From WLMZ01 sp037139095 (lineage in GTDB: Bacteria > Actinomycetota > Acidimicrobiia > Acidimicrobiales > Ilumatobacteraceae): DNA of 64,000 bases. The DNA lies in contig JBAXHD010000002.1 of the NCBI GenBank assembly GCA_037139095.1, positions 110,393 to 174,392 of the forward strand, written 5' to 3'. Under the pieces are notes generated by a model. The model saw nothing but the letters and a program-made list of their open reading frames with translations, searched no databases and was not told the DNA's origin. A program made the translations under genes and the position numbers. Below, piece after piece: positions 51,717-62,200 of this stretch (within the stretch, counting starts at the first letter, position 1; every line of letters starts with the position of its first letter).

Positions 51717-51992
51717 TTAGCGCCTTGCTGCCGCTTTCGCGAGGCGCTTGGCGGTCTTGCCTGCTGGCGCAATAGAGCGGTGATCAAGGTCGCCGTGTTC
51801 GGCGCCGTTGGCGAACAACACCCGGTAGCGCTGCCAGTTGAACCCGTTTGCCAGAATCACGCGACCAGCGGTGCCCACGGGGACGCCGTCGAGTTCGATG
51901 GTTGAGGTCACACGGTCGCCCATGCTCAACTCGAGCTGGTCTGCGTGTGGTTTGGCGAGGGCGTGGGGTTTCCAGAACGTCACAGGTTCCAT
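51717..51992 (-). CDS. Small basic protein, conserved-looking, unknown function
   Basis: A 91-residue protein from ATG 51992 (MEPVTFWKPH); a longer frame to 52046 would reach into the trigger factor promoter. The middle, GDRVTSTIELDGVPVGTAGRV followed by RYRVLFANGAEHGDL, looks like a small KOW/SH3-type beta barrel, and the C-terminus is rich in Lys, Arg and Ala. No family is named with confidence. It is convergent with the response regulator gene and divergent from tig. Confidence 0.6.
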   Translation of the reverse strand: MEPVTFWKPHALAKPHADQLELSMGDRVTSTIELDGVPVGTAGRVILANGFNWQRYRVLFANGAEHGDLDHRSIAPAGKTAKRLAKAAARR

Positions 51993-52048
51993 TCTGCCCG
52001 ATGAGAGGGAGTCGTTGCATCTTTCTGCGCCGATACACTCGGCCACCT

Positions 52049-53449
52049 GTGAAAAGCACTCTCGAATCCCTAGAGGGAAACAAGGTCAAGCTGTCGGTCG
52101 CCGTTGACGAAACCGAGTTTGATCGCGATATTGACTCAGCATTCAAAAAGATCGCTCGCGAGGTGCGGTTGCCAGGCTTTCGAGCCGGCAAAGCTCCACG
52201 CAAAGTGCTCGAGGCTCGCATCGGCATTGCAGCCGCACGCGAGCAAGCGCTTCGCGATGGCGTGCCGAACTATTTGGCACAGGCCGTGCGAGAGCACGAT
52301 GTCGACCTCATCGCTACGCCCGAGATTGAAATCACCGGTGGCGAAGAGAGTGGTCCTATCTCGTTCGACGCAACGTGTGAGATCCGCCCCGAGGTCACTG
52401 TGCCCGGCTACGGCGGCTTGCGTGTCGAGGTCCCGGCCATCACCTGCACCGACGCCGACATCGATGCCGAGGTCAAAAAAGAACTCAGCCGTCAAGGAAC
52501 GCTCGCCGATGTTGAGCGCGCCATTGCTGTTGGCGATCAGGTCACGCTCAACCTGCAGGGACTGCGCAATGGTGAGCCCGTCGTTGGTCTCAACACCGAA
52601 GATTGGCTCTACGAAGTTGGCAAGGGTTGGGTCGCTGGAGGCTTCGACGATCAACTCGTCGGTGCCAAGGCTGGCGACGATCTCAGCTTCACCTTGATCC
52701 CCAACGGCACTGAAGAGCCAGCCGACTTCGAAGTCACCATCAACAAGGTGCAAGAGCTCATCCTGCCCGAGTTCAACGACGAGTGGGTCGACTCCAACAT
52801 CGCCGAATACGACACCGTTGCTGGCTGGCGCAGCGCGCTGCACGACCGCCTCAGCGAGACTCATCTCAATCAGGCTCGTAGCCAAATCGTCGATCGCGCT
52901 ACATCTGCCTTGTCCGAGTTGGTCGACATCGAGCCACCAGAAGCAATGGTTCAAGGCGACCTGCAGGCTCGTGTGCAGAACACGGTGCAGCAGTTCCAGA
53001 GCCAGGGCATTGCACTCGACCAGTGGCTGTCAGCCACAGGCCAAGACGCGAACAGCTTTGTTGAAGGCTTGCGCGTCCAGTCGCTCAAAGCCGTCAAGGT
53101 CGATCTCGCGCTGCGTGCCGTGGCCGTTGCCGAAGACCTCTCCGTCGACGACGACGACTTCGAGCGTGAGTTCGAGCGCATTGGCATGCAGGTTCGTCAG
53201 CGTCCAGCGCAGGTCCGCAAGGCCTACGAGAAGAACGATGCGATGAGCGAACTTGGTGCTCAAATTCGCAAGACCAAAGCACTCGACTGGTTGCTGCACA
53301 ATGTAGAAATCGTCGACCCTGCGGGTGAGATCATCGATAACGATGTCATTCTCGGTCATGATCATGACCACGATCATGACCATGATGGTGACGACCACGA
53401 TCATGATGGTCACGACCATGACCACGCCGAACACGATCACGATCACTAG
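52049..53449 (+). CDS. tig: Trigger factor (ribosome-associated chaperone and prolyl isomerase)
   Basis: A 466-residue trigger factor from GTG 52049. The ribosome-binding motif appears as LPGFRAGKAPRKVLE near residue 44; the FKBP-type domain spans about 150-240 and the helical chaperone arms follow. The last 30 or so residues (about 435-466) are an unusual acidic-His tail made mostly of alternating His and Asp. E. coli trigger factor lacks such a tail; it could bind Zn, Ni or Cu. The gene opens the conserved tig-clpP-clpX block; AGGAG for clpP overlaps its stop. Confidence 0.95.
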   Translation: MKSTLESLEGNKVKLSVAVDETEFDRDIDSAFKKIAREVRLPGFRAGKAPRKVLEARIGIAAAREQALRDGVPNYLAQAVREHDVDLIATPEIEITGGEESGPISFDATCEIRPEVTVPGYGGLRVEVPAITCTDADIDAEVKKELSRQGTLADVERAIAVGDQVTLNLQGLRNGEPVVGLNTEDWLYEVGKGWVAGGFDDQLVGAKAGDDLSFTLIPNGTEEPADFEVTINKVQELILPEFNDEWVDSNIAEYDTVAGWRSALHDRLSETHLNQARSQIVDRATSALSELVDIEPPEAMVQGDLQARVQNTVQQFQSQGIALDQWLSATGQDANSFVEGLRVQSLKAVKVDLALRAVAVAEDLSVDDDDFEREFERIGMQVRQRPAQVRKAYEKNDAMSELGAQIRKTKALDWLLHNVEIVDPAGEIIDNDVILGHDHDHDHDHDGDDHDHDGHDHDHAEHDHDH

Positions 53450-53460
53450 GAGAACTGCAA

Positions 53461-54102
53461 ATGAGTCCAATGCGTGAACCCGTGCGTAACTACTACGTAC
53501 CAAATGTGATCGAGACGACAAGCCGCGGCGAGCGTCACTCAGATCTGTACTCGCGCATGTTGCGCGAGAACATCATCTTCATCCCTACCGCTATTGACGA
53601 CACCGTTGCCAACCTTGTCTGCGCGCAACTCATTCACCTCGAGAGTGAGAACCCTGACAAGGACATCAGCATCTACATCAACAGCCCCGGTGGCGACATC
53701 ACGGCGCTGTTTGCCATCTACGACACGATGCAGTTCATCAAGAACGACATTGCCACCATCTGCCTCGGACAGGCCGCCTCGGCTGCCGCTGTGTTGCTGG
53801 CTGCAGGCACCAAGGGCAAGCGCCTCGCACTGCCACACGCCCGCGTGTTGCTGCATCAGCCATGGGGCCAGGTTGGCTACGGACAAGTCACCGACCTCGA
53901 GCTTGCAGCCAAAGAGATTCTGCGTATGCGTGATCTCCTCGAAGAGATCTTGGCCAAGCACACCGGCCAGACCGTCGAGAAAATTCACGCCGACACCGAC
54001 CGCGACTACGTGATTGAAGCGCCCCAGGCCGTTGAGTATGGCATTATCGATGAAGTAATTACATCTCGTTCCGCTGTCGACCGCTCCGGTCCAATTCGGT
54101 AA
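53461..54102 (+). CDS. clpP: ATP-dependent Clp protease proteolytic subunit ClpP
   Basis: A 213-residue serine protease. The catalytic triad is Ser107 (GQAASAAAVLL), His132 (RVLLHQPWG) and Asp182 (DTDRDYVIEAPQA). The oligomerisation and oxyanion segment INSPGGDITALFAIYDTM is present. AGGAG lies 8 bases before ATG 53461. Actinobacteria usually have two clpP genes; only one copy lies here, so a second may be elsewhere. It is co-transcribed with tig and clpX. Confidence 0.95.
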   Translation: MSPMREPVRNYYVPNVIETTSRGERHSDLYSRMLRENIIFIPTAIDDTVANLVCAQLIHLESENPDKDISIYINSPGGDITALFAIYDTMQFIKNDIATICLGQAASAAAVLLAAGTKGKRLALPHARVLLHQPWGQVGYGQVTDLELAAKEILRMRDLLEEILAKHTGQTVEKIHADTDRDYVIEAPQAVEYGIIDEVITSRSAVDRSGPIR

Positions 54103-54132
54103 CGCACGCCAACCGATCCGGTAGGGGGAATA

Positions 54133-55416
54133 GTGGCGAAGTTTGGTGACACCGGCGAACTGCTGAAGTGTTCTTTTTGTGGCAAGTCCCAGAAGCAGGT
54201 CAAGAAGCTCATCGCTGGTCCAGGCGTGTACATCTGCGACGAGTGCATCGATCTGTGCAACGAGATCATCGAAGAAGAACTCACTGAGTCCAGCGAGCTG
54301 CGTTTCGAAGACCTGCCAACACCTCGTGAAATTCGTTCGTTCCTCGATGAATACGTCGTTGGCCAAGACGATGCCAAGAAGATTTTGTCGGTGTCGGTGT
54401 ACAACCACTACCGCCGCATCCAGCACCAGCAAGTGGTCGGCGTTGGCCGCCGTGACGAAGTCGAACTCGCGAAGAGCAACATCTTGCTGCTCGGTCCTAC
54501 CGGTTGCGGCAAGACCCACCTCGCCCAAACGCTGGCGCGCATGCTCAACGTGCCGTTCGCAGTTGCTGACGCAACAGCGCTTACCGAAGCTGGCTATGTT
54601 GGCGAAGACGTCGAAAACATTCTGCTCAAGCTGATCCAGGCCGCCGACTTCGATGTGAAGAAGGCCGAGACGGGCATCATCTACATCGACGAGATCGACA
54701 AGATTGCGCGTAAGAGCGAGAACCCCTCGATCACCCGCGACGTCAGCGGCGAAGGCGTGCAGCAGGCGCTGTTGAAGATCCTTGAAGGCACGGTCGCTTC
54801 GGTGCCGCCGCAAGGTGGCCGCAAGCATCCGCACCAAGAGTTCATCCAGATCGACACCACCAATGTGTTGTTCATCTGCGGCGGCGCCTTCGCTGGTCTC
54901 GAACAGATCATCGAGCAACGCATCGGTCACAAGGGCGTGGGCTTCAACAGCACGGTGCGCTCCAAGCAAGACCGCGATGCCGGCCAACTGTTTGGCCAAG
55001 TGCTGCCCGAGGACCTGCTCAAGTTCGGCATGATCCCTGAGTTCATCGGACGCCTCCCTATGGTCGGTGCCGTGCGCAGTCTCGATCACGAGGCGCTGGT
55101 CAAAATTCTCACTGAGCCGAAGAACTCGCTGGTCAAGCAGTATCACAAGGTCTTTGAGTTCGAAGATGTCGAGCTCGACTTCACCCCCGAAGCGCTCATC
55201 GCTATCGCCGATCAGGCGCTGTTGCGAGGCACTGGCGCTCGCGGCCTACGGTCCATCGTCGAAGAGGTTCTCCTCAACACGATGTACGAACTGCCGGGCC
55301 GCACCGACATCGGTCGGGTCACTATCGACGAAGACACCGTGAAGAACAAGGTGAATCCCACGTTGGTTCCTCGTGAACCCGTTCGCACCACGCGCCCTCG
55401 TCGGGCCGCTTCCTGA
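54133..55416 (+). CDS. clpX: ATP-dependent Clp protease ATP-binding subunit ClpX
   Basis: A 427-residue AAA+ unfoldase from GTG 54133. The N-terminal C4 zinc domain reads KCSFCGK and CDECIDLC; Walker A is GPTGCGKTHLA, Walker B IIYIDEIDKIA, and the pore loop GYVGEDVE is present, as is the IGF-type ClpP-binding loop region near IEQRIGHKGVGF. It unfolds substrates and feeds them to ClpP. It lies 30 bases after clpP in the same operon. Confidence 0.96.
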   Translation: MAKFGDTGELLKCSFCGKSQKQVKKLIAGPGVYICDECIDLCNEIIEEELTESSELRFEDLPTPREIRSFLDEYVVGQDDAKKILSVSVYNHYRRIQHQQVVGVGRRDEVELAKSNILLLGPTGCGKTHLAQTLARMLNVPFAVADATALTEAGYVGEDVENILLKLIQAADFDVKKAETGIIYIDEIDKIARKSENPSITRDVSGEGVQQALLKILEGTVASVPPQGGRKHPHQEFIQIDTTNVLFICGGAFAGLEQIIEQRIGHKGVGFNSTVRSKQDRDAGQLFGQVLPEDLLKFGMIPEFIGRLPMVGAVRSLDHEALVKILTEPKNSLVKQYHKVFEFEDVELDFTPEALIAIADQALLRGTGARGLRSIVEEVLLNTMYELPGRTDIGRVTIDEDTVKNKVNPTLVPREPVRTTRPRRAAS

Positions 55417-55469
55417 TTCTTCGTTTCTGACCTGCGGGCATCGTCTCGCACCCATAGGGTTGTCATCAC

Positions 55470-56768
55470 ATGAACTACGCCGATGCTCTTGCATATCTCG
55501 ACGCGCACGCCACCTACGAAAAGACGGGTCTGATCGAGTCGCCGTCGTTGGCCTCGATTCAGCGACTCATGTCGGTGATGGGCGATCCGCAGACCACGTA
55601 TCCGGTGATTCACATCACTGGCACCAATGGCAAGGGTTCCACCTCGCAGATGATCACTCGACTGCTGATGGCTCACGGCCTCACGGTGGGCACGTTCTCA
55701 AGTCCTCACCTCGAGCGCGTCAACGAGCGCATGACCTACAACTGCGAACCAATCAGCGACGAAGAGTTCGGCGAGCAGGTGGGTGCAATCGCCGACCTTG
55801 AGGTGCTTGCTGGCGTGACTCCAAGCTATTTCGAGATCACTACCGCAGCGGCGTTTCGATGGTTCAGCGACATCGCGATTGATGTGGCCGTAGTAGAGGT
55901 TGGCCTGCTCGGTCGTTGGGACTCAACCAACGTGGTCGATGCCCAGGTGGCCGTGGTGACCAATGTTGCCCTCGATCACACCGAGTTCGCAGGCCCAACA
56001 AAGGCCCATATTGCTCGCGAGAAGGCGGGCATCGTTACCCCCAATAGCGCGGTCATTATCGGCGAGACCGATCCCGAACTTGTTGAGATCTTCCGGGCCG
56101 AGGGTGGCGCTGTGGTGTTCGAGCGTGGCGAGCAGTTCGACTGCATTGAGAATCAGCTTGCGGTTGGCGGGCGGCTCGTCGATCTGCGTACTCAGACCAC
56201 CGTGTATTCCGATGTGTTTGTTCCCTTGCACGGACAGCATCAAGGCGACAACGCAGCCGTAGCACTGGCAGCGGTCGAGGCCTTTTTTGCATCTCCGGTT
56301 CCAGAAGAACTGGTACTCGAGGCGTTTCGAAATGTGCATATGCCCGGCCGTTTCGAGGTACTGAACCACCTTCCGTTGGTCATTGTCGATGGCGCACACA
56401 ATCCCGCCGGCGCCGACACATGCGCGCAGGTGTTCTTCGAAGATTTTCATCCCGAGGGTCGGCGCATCTTGATCGTTGGATGCTTGCGCGGTCGCGATCC
56501 TGCGCAGCTGCTCGGCGCGTTGCGCGCCGAAGAGTACGACGTGGTCATCTGCTGCACTGCTCCATCGCCACGCGGTCTGCCGGTCAACGAGTTGGCAGCG
56601 ATAGCTCGGCGCGTTGGCTGCGACGATGTCTACGAAGTCGCATCAGTGTCGGCGGCGTGCCAACGCGCGCTCGATATGGCCACGGTCGACGATGCCATCG
56701 TGGTGTCGGGCTCGATGTATGTGGTGGGCGAAGCCCGCCCGTTCATGATCACCCGTCGCATCGCCTAG
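55470..56768 (+). CDS. folC: Folylpolyglutamate synthase / dihydrofolate synthase FolC
   Basis: A 432-residue Mur-ligase-fold enzyme. It has the ATP loop ITGTNGKGSTSQM, the folate motif FSSPHLERVNERM, TNVALDHTEFAG with the metal-binding His, EKAGI, and in the C-terminal domain MPGRFEVL and VDGAHNPAGA. It adds glutamate to (dihydro)folates. The ATG at 55470 is the only start that keeps the N-terminal helix. It lies 53 bases after clpX. Confidence 0.93.
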   Translation: MNYADALAYLDAHATYEKTGLIESPSLASIQRLMSVMGDPQTTYPVIHITGTNGKGSTSQMITRLLMAHGLTVGTFSSPHLERVNERMTYNCEPISDEEFGEQVGAIADLEVLAGVTPSYFEITTAAAFRWFSDIAIDVAVVEVGLLGRWDSTNVVDAQVAVVTNVALDHTEFAGPTKAHIAREKAGIVTPNSAVIIGETDPELVEIFRAEGGAVVFERGEQFDCIENQLAVGGRLVDLRTQTTVYSDVFVPLHGQHQGDNAAVALAAVEAFFASPVPEELVLEAFRNVHMPGRFEVLNHLPLVIVDGAHNPAGADTCAQVFFEDFHPEGRRILIVGCLRGRDPAQLLGALRAEEYDVVICCTAPSPRGLPVNELAAIARRVGCDDVYEVASVSAACQRALDMATVDDAIVVSGSMYVVGEARPFMITRRIA

Positions 56769-56847
56769 TTCGCCGCAGCGCTGATTGCCAGTGCCTACTG
56801 GCCGCTGCGGTAGGCGAACTGGTCGCGGCGCCGTAGCCTTTGGCTCC

Positions 56848-57258
56848 ATGTCTGATCGCACTCTCGTCCTCCTCAAGCCCGATGCCGTCGAACGCGGTTT
56901 GATCGGCCAGATCACCTCGCGTTTCGAGGCCAAGAACCTCACCATCGCTGCGATGGAACTGCGCCAGCTCGATAGCGAGATCCTCGCTCGTCACTACGAA
57001 GAGCATCAGGGCAAGGGCTTCTACGGCGAACTCGTTGAGTTCATGTCTCGTGGCCCAGTAGTGGCCATGGTCATCGAGGGTCCTGAAGACACTTGGGAAG
57101 TGGTGCGCACACTCGTTGGCGCCACCAACCCCCGTAAGGCTGCCCCGGGCACCATCCGTGGCGACCTCGGCATCTTGTTCACCGAAAACTTGGTTCATGG
57201 CAGTGATTCGCTCGAGTCGGCGCAGCGCGAGATCGGCATTTTCTTCCCGAATCTGTAA
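56848..57258 (+). CDS. ndk: Nucleoside diphosphate kinase
   Basis: A 136-residue enzyme of normal length that balances NTP pools. The N-terminal RTLVLLKPDAVERGLIGQI, the ATNPRKAAPGTIRGDLG loop and the phospho-histidine in NLVHGSDS (near residue 117) are all standard. ATG 56848 is chosen; the frame is open earlier but those residues do not fit. The folC-ndk adjacency is common in actinobacteria. Confidence 0.96.
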   Translation: MSDRTLVLLKPDAVERGLIGQITSRFEAKNLTIAAMELRQLDSEILARHYEEHQGKGFYGELVEFMSRGPVVAMVIEGPEDTWEVVRTLVGATNPRKAAPGTIRGDLGILFTENLVHGSDSLESAQREIGIFFPNL

Positions 57259-57318
57259 CAATCCGCCCGTCCGCTACCATGACCGGGAACGGCACCGCCG
57301 CTTCGGAAGGTTTTTCCC

Positions 57319-58353
<1,035 letters not shown>

Positions 58354-58374
58354 TCGTCGCGAGTTCTCAATACT

Positions 58375-59415
58375 GTGCCCATCTATTCGGTCAGCCGCCG
58401 TCGCGCAATAGTGCTGTTGGTGCTGTCATCAGTGCTGTTGCTCACCATCGACCTGCGCGGTAACCCCGTGATCGATGGTGCCCGCTCGCTGTTCGCCAGC
58501 GTGCTCTCGCCATTCGAAACGGCGGGGCGTGTCATTTCGACCCCTATCCGCAATGCATGGAATGGGGCCACGAGCTACCACGATCTTGAGCGCGAGAACG
58601 AGCGCCTGCACGACGAGATCGCTCGCCAGCGAGGCGACCAGCTCACGGCGCGCGCCATTGTGTCCGAGTACCAAGAGCTGCTCACGCTGAACGGCCTCAC
58701 CGCGAAGTATCCAACGGTTACCGCTCGCGTGGTGGGCGCGGCGCCAGGCAACTTCAGCCAGACCGTTGAGATCGACCGGGGCAGCAACGACGGCATCTTG
58801 GTAGGCATGGTCGTGGTGAACAACGCTGGCCTGGTGGGCAAAATCACTACGGTCTACGACAACCGCAGCGTGGTGATGCTCGCCAACGATTCCGAGTATG
58901 CAATTGAGGCAAAGGTTTCGGCGGGCGGCGAACTGGTGTCGCCCTCAGCGGATACGTCAACCTCGACCAGCCCGTCAGCAACCCTCAACAGCTCAACCAC
59001 AACCACAGTTGCTGGGTCGCCGCTCAGCGGGCCCGCGGTCACATCCACTACGGCGCCAGAGACCACCACCACCACAACCACCACTACGGCGCCGAGACCC
59101 TCGGGCGTGACCACCACAACGATCCGCATCGATCAACACGACACGGGCGCGTTCGAAGGGCGTGGCAAGGGACGTCTTCCGGCGATGAGGTTCGTGGCCG
59201 AAAGCGCGATCAGGGTCGGCTCAGTAGTGTCCACCACCGGTGGATCAAAGAGCTTGGCGCCTCCCGACATCATCATCGGCGAAGTCATCAACGTTGTTCG
59301 ACGTGCTGGGTCGGCAGGCCCGCTACTTGAAATCAAACTTGCCGCGAACTTGGCGCAGCTGAACTTCGTGCAGGTCGTGCGCTACCGGCCGCCATCAGAA
59401 GTGCCGCCAGGCTGA
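58375..59415 (+). CDS. mreC: Rod shape-determining protein MreC with Thr-rich insertion
   Basis: A 346-residue protein from GTG 58375: an N-terminal membrane helix (12-24), a coiled coil (about 67-105, with ERENERLHDEIARQ) and the periplasmic beta domain (VDRG-like IDRGSNDGILVGMVVVNNAGLVGKI). Between residues about 186 and 252 lies a low-complexity Ser/Thr/Pro segment with a run of nine Thr that splits the beta domain before MRFVAESAIRVGSVVSTTGG. Most MreC proteins are shorter and lack it. It bridges MreB and the elongasome PBP2. Confidence 0.92.
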   Translation: MPIYSVSRRRAIVLLVLSSVLLLTIDLRGNPVIDGARSLFASVLSPFETAGRVISTPIRNAWNGATSYHDLERENERLHDEIARQRGDQLTARAIVSEYQELLTLNGLTAKYPTVTARVVGAAPGNFSQTVEIDRGSNDGILVGMVVVNNAGLVGKITTVYDNRSVVMLANDSEYAIEAKVSAGGELVSPSADTSTSTSPSATLNSSTTTTVAGSPLSGPAVTSTTAPETTTTTTTTTAPRPSGVTTTTIRIDQHDTGAFEGRGKGRLPAMRFVAESAIRVGSVVSTTGGSKSLAPPDIIIGEVINVVRRAGSAGPLLEIKLAANLAQLNFVQVVRYRPPSEVPPG

Positions 59416-59416
59416 C

Positions 59417-59941
59417 GTGGACGCAATTCTTCGCCGTCCAATCTTTCGGGTCGCCCCTGTGGCGCTGATGCTGATCGCGCTGCAGCGCGTGGCCATTGGC
59501 GATATGCGGTTCTGGGGTGTGGCTCCGCAGATCGTGCTTGCGTTTTGCGCGTCGGCTGGTATTGCGGGCGGCGCAGATCGCGGTGCTTGGCTGGGCTTTG
59601 TGGTCGGGCTGATGTTCGACCTTGGCACGGGCTCATTACTTGGTCAGCACGCATTGGCCTATGGATTGGCGGGCTACACGGCAGGCCTGGTCAATGTGGT
59701 GGCTGTCGATCCGCATTGGTGGCTCTCGATGCTGTTCGTTGGCCTCGGCAGCACTGTTGGTGAGTTCACGGTCCCCGTGGTGAAGACATTCGTCAGTGAT
59801 GGGGGATGGCACGGCGAACGGCTGTCGACGATCCTGCCGGTCGTAGCGATCACCAGCGCGATGGTCTCATTTGCGTTCAAACCGCTCGGCCGCTGGTCGT
59901 TGGCGATTCGAAAGAAGACCTGGAAGGCGCCGGCCGCATGA
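59417..59941 (+). CDS. mreD: Rod shape-determining protein MreD
   Basis: A 174-residue integral membrane protein with five to six hydrophobic segments, of normal MreD length. Features such as ALQRVAIGDMRFWGVAPQIVL and WLGFVVGLMFDLGTGSLLG (the FDL(x)TGxxLG signature) identify it. GTG 59417 lies 1 base after the mreC stop, so it is tightly coupled. It works with MreC in the elongasome. Confidence 0.88.
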   Translation: MDAILRRPIFRVAPVALMLIALQRVAIGDMRFWGVAPQIVLAFCASAGIAGGADRGAWLGFVVGLMFDLGTGSLLGQHALAYGLAGYTAGLVNVVAVDPHWWLSMLFVGLGSTVGEFTVPVVKTFVSDGGWHGERLSTILPVVAITSAMVSFAFKPLGRWSLAIRKKTWKAPAA

Positions 59942-59986
59942 CCCCGCCGCGCTCTGCGTTGGGTACGCACAGACCAGAATGTCGCC

Positions 59987-62200
59987 ATGGCAGTTGACAA
60001 ACGCTCGGCCCGGCTCGGGGCGCTGGCTCTGGTCGCGGTGATCTTGTTCAGCTCAATCGGAGCGCGTCTGTGGTTTTTGCAGACAGTGCAACGAGACACC
60101 TTTCAACAGCAAGTGTCGGTCAGCAAGACCCGCACGCAGTTGCTCGTGCCCGAGCGGGGTCGCATCTTCGATTCGGTGGGTCGAATCATCGCCGACAACA
60201 AGCGCGTGCTCACGATCACGATCGACCGTTCGGTGATTCGCAAGAGTGCCAATCGCCATGAAATGTTCTTGCGCCTCTCGGGGTTGCTTGGCGTGTCGGT
60301 GCAAGAGATGGAGCTGCGCTATAAGAGTGGCCGATACAGCAACTTCTTGCCGTTGCCGTTACGTGAAGATGTGCCTGAGGATCTTGTACTGCAGATCGAG
60401 AGTCGTAGCGAAGACTTTCCCGGGGTGCGCGGCGACGAAGACTGGAGCCGGGTGTATCCGTTTGCTCCGTTGGCCAGTCACGTGATCGGCTATCTCGGTC
60501 TCATCCTCGACACGCAAGCAAAGCAGTACAAAGAGTTGGGCTATCTCAACAACGAATCCATTGGCCAGTTCGGTGTTGAAAAGAGCATGGAGTCCACGTT
60601 GCACGGTACGTGGGGCAAGGTGGTCTACGAGGTCGACAGCACCAATCATGTGGTGCGAGAACTCAGTCGAGTCGAGCCCGTTGCGGGCAAAGACATTCAG
60701 CTCACCATCGATCTGAGAGTGCAGCAATACGCCGAACAAGCGCTACAAACCGAACTTCGGTTGCGCCGCGAAACCACCGACACGTCGGGTATGGCGCGCA
60801 ATCCGCTCGACAAGTTGGGCAACCCCAAGTTCACCGGCGAAGCCTTTGTTGTCGACCCAGCCAGCGGAGCCCAATACCTTCCGTATCCATCGCCCGCTGG
60901 CTCTGTGGTGGTGATGGATCACGAGACGGGCCAAGTGATTGCGATGGCGAGCTACCCCACCTTCGACAATCGTTGGTTCAACGCTGGTATCAGCGGCGAG
61001 AAGTTCAAAGCGCTGTTTCCCAACGATCAGGCGCACCCTGAGAAATCGATTCTCGTGAATCGTGCGATTCAGGGTCAGTACAACCTTGGCTCTACGTTCA
61101 AGCCGTTTGTTGCCTACGCGGGCATGATGACTGGCGTCATTACTCCCGACGAGTTGTACACCGACAGGGGCAGCTACAAGCTCGAGAGCATTGATCGCAG
61201 TGTTTGCAACTCCGGAGTGCGTTGCGAATACTTCAATGCCACCAACGCCAACACCGGGCGGCCCAGTACCTACGGGCCCGTCAGTGTCGAATCTGCGCTG
61301 GCCATCTCCAGCGATGCGTTCTTTTATCGCCTCGGCGAACTCACGTTCACGGCTGGCCGCAACCTGCTGCAAGACCAAGTGAAGAAGTTCGGATTCGGCA
61401 AGGACTCGGGCATTGAGTTGCCCTTTGAGTTCAATGGCCGCGTGCCCGACACAGAGTTGAAAAAGCGACTCGTCGAATCCGGCAAGCTCGCCAAAGGCGA
61501 GGTTCCTCGATTGCTCGTTGGCGACAACGTGCAGACCGCAATCGGACAGGGACTCATGGCCGCCTCACCGCTGCAACTGGCGAATGCCTACGCCACCTTG
61601 GCCAATGGTGGCTTCTTGAATAAGCCACACATCGTTCGGGCGATCTACCAAGGTGGTGTCGCCGAGGTGTCGCCCGGCCTCGTCGATCTCACCAAGGGCG
61701 TGCTGATTACCTCATACGACAAGGCCGATCTTGTTGAGCAGATCGATCTGCCGCCTGCGGTGAGTGACCCCATCGTGGCGGGTCTCAAACGTGTGATCAC
61801 GGGCAAAGGCGTGCGGTACCCATCCAGCTTCTACCATGCCACTACCGGCGAGACGCTCTTCAAGAACTATCCCTACGACAAGCTGACCATCGTTGGTAAG
61901 ACCGGCACGGCGCAAGGTTTTGCGAGTAAGCCATGGAACGACTCGTCCGCCTTCGCGGCGTTCAGCACCAATCCGTTCAAGCCCTACACGGTGGTGGCCT
62001 ACCTCGAAAAGGCTGGCTATGGCAGCAAGGCTGCTGCGCCGGTAGTGAAGTGCGTTTTCGAGGCCTTGGCGGGAGCCATCAAACTGGATCCAGTGGTGCC
62101 CTCTGATCCGCTCGACATCACCTCAGCGCTGCCAGCGCTGCCCGAAGAACTGCGTTCAACAAACTGTCTACAAAATCCCCTCGATCCGGTTCGCGACTAG
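59987..62200 (+). CDS. mrdA: Penicillin-binding protein 2 (elongasome transpeptidase)
   Basis: A 737-residue class B PBP. An N-terminal helix (9-29) anchors it; the pedestal domain begins VPERGRIFDSVGRIIADNK. The transpeptidase has Ser369-x-x-Lys372 (STFK), SSDAF (the SxN-type motif carries Asp in place of Asn) and Lys638-Thr-Gly (KTG in VGKTGTAQGF). It cross-links lateral-wall peptidoglycan made by RodA. ATG 59987 starts 45 bases after mreD. An insertion of about 30 residues (near 260-295) follows the pedestal domain. Confidence 0.94.
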   Translation: MAVDKRSARLGALALVAVILFSSIGARLWFLQTVQRDTFQQQVSVSKTRTQLLVPERGRIFDSVGRIIADNKRVLTITIDRSVIRKSANRHEMFLRLSGLLGVSVQEMELRYKSGRYSNFLPLPLREDVPEDLVLQIESRSEDFPGVRGDEDWSRVYPFAPLASHVIGYLGLILDTQAKQYKELGYLNNESIGQFGVEKSMESTLHGTWGKVVYEVDSTNHVVRELSRVEPVAGKDIQLTIDLRVQQYAEQALQTELRLRRETTDTSGMARNPLDKLGNPKFTGEAFVVDPASGAQYLPYPSPAGSVVVMDHETGQVIAMASYPTFDNRWFNAGISGEKFKALFPNDQAHPEKSILVNRAIQGQYNLGSTFKPFVAYAGMMTGVITPDELYTDRGSYKLESIDRSVCNSGVRCEYFNATNANTGRPSTYGPVSVESALAISSDAFFYRLGELTFTAGRNLLQDQVKKFGFGKDSGIELPFEFNGRVPDTELKKRLVESGKLAKGEVPRLLVGDNVQTAIGQGLMAASPLQLANAYATLANGGFLNKPHIVRAIYQGGVAEVSPGLVDLTKGVLITSYDKADLVEQIDLPPAVSDPIVAGLKRVITGKGVRYPSSFYHATTGETLFKNYPYDKLTIVGKTGTAQGFASKPWNDSSAFAAFSTNPFKPYTVVAYLEKAGYGSKAAAPVVKCVFEALAGAIKLDPVVPSDPLDITSALPALPEELRSTNCLQNPLDPVRD

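Noticed and set aside
53357..53446. Short tandem DNA repeats as a CRISPR-like or regulatory array
   Set aside because: They are in frame within tig and encode the His-Asp tail.
59938..59997. A 19-codon frame (MTPPRSALG...) overlapping the mreD stop by ATGA and the mrdA start
   Set aside because: It could be a coupling peptide, but no ribosome binding site or family support is seen; mrdA has its own ATG 59987.
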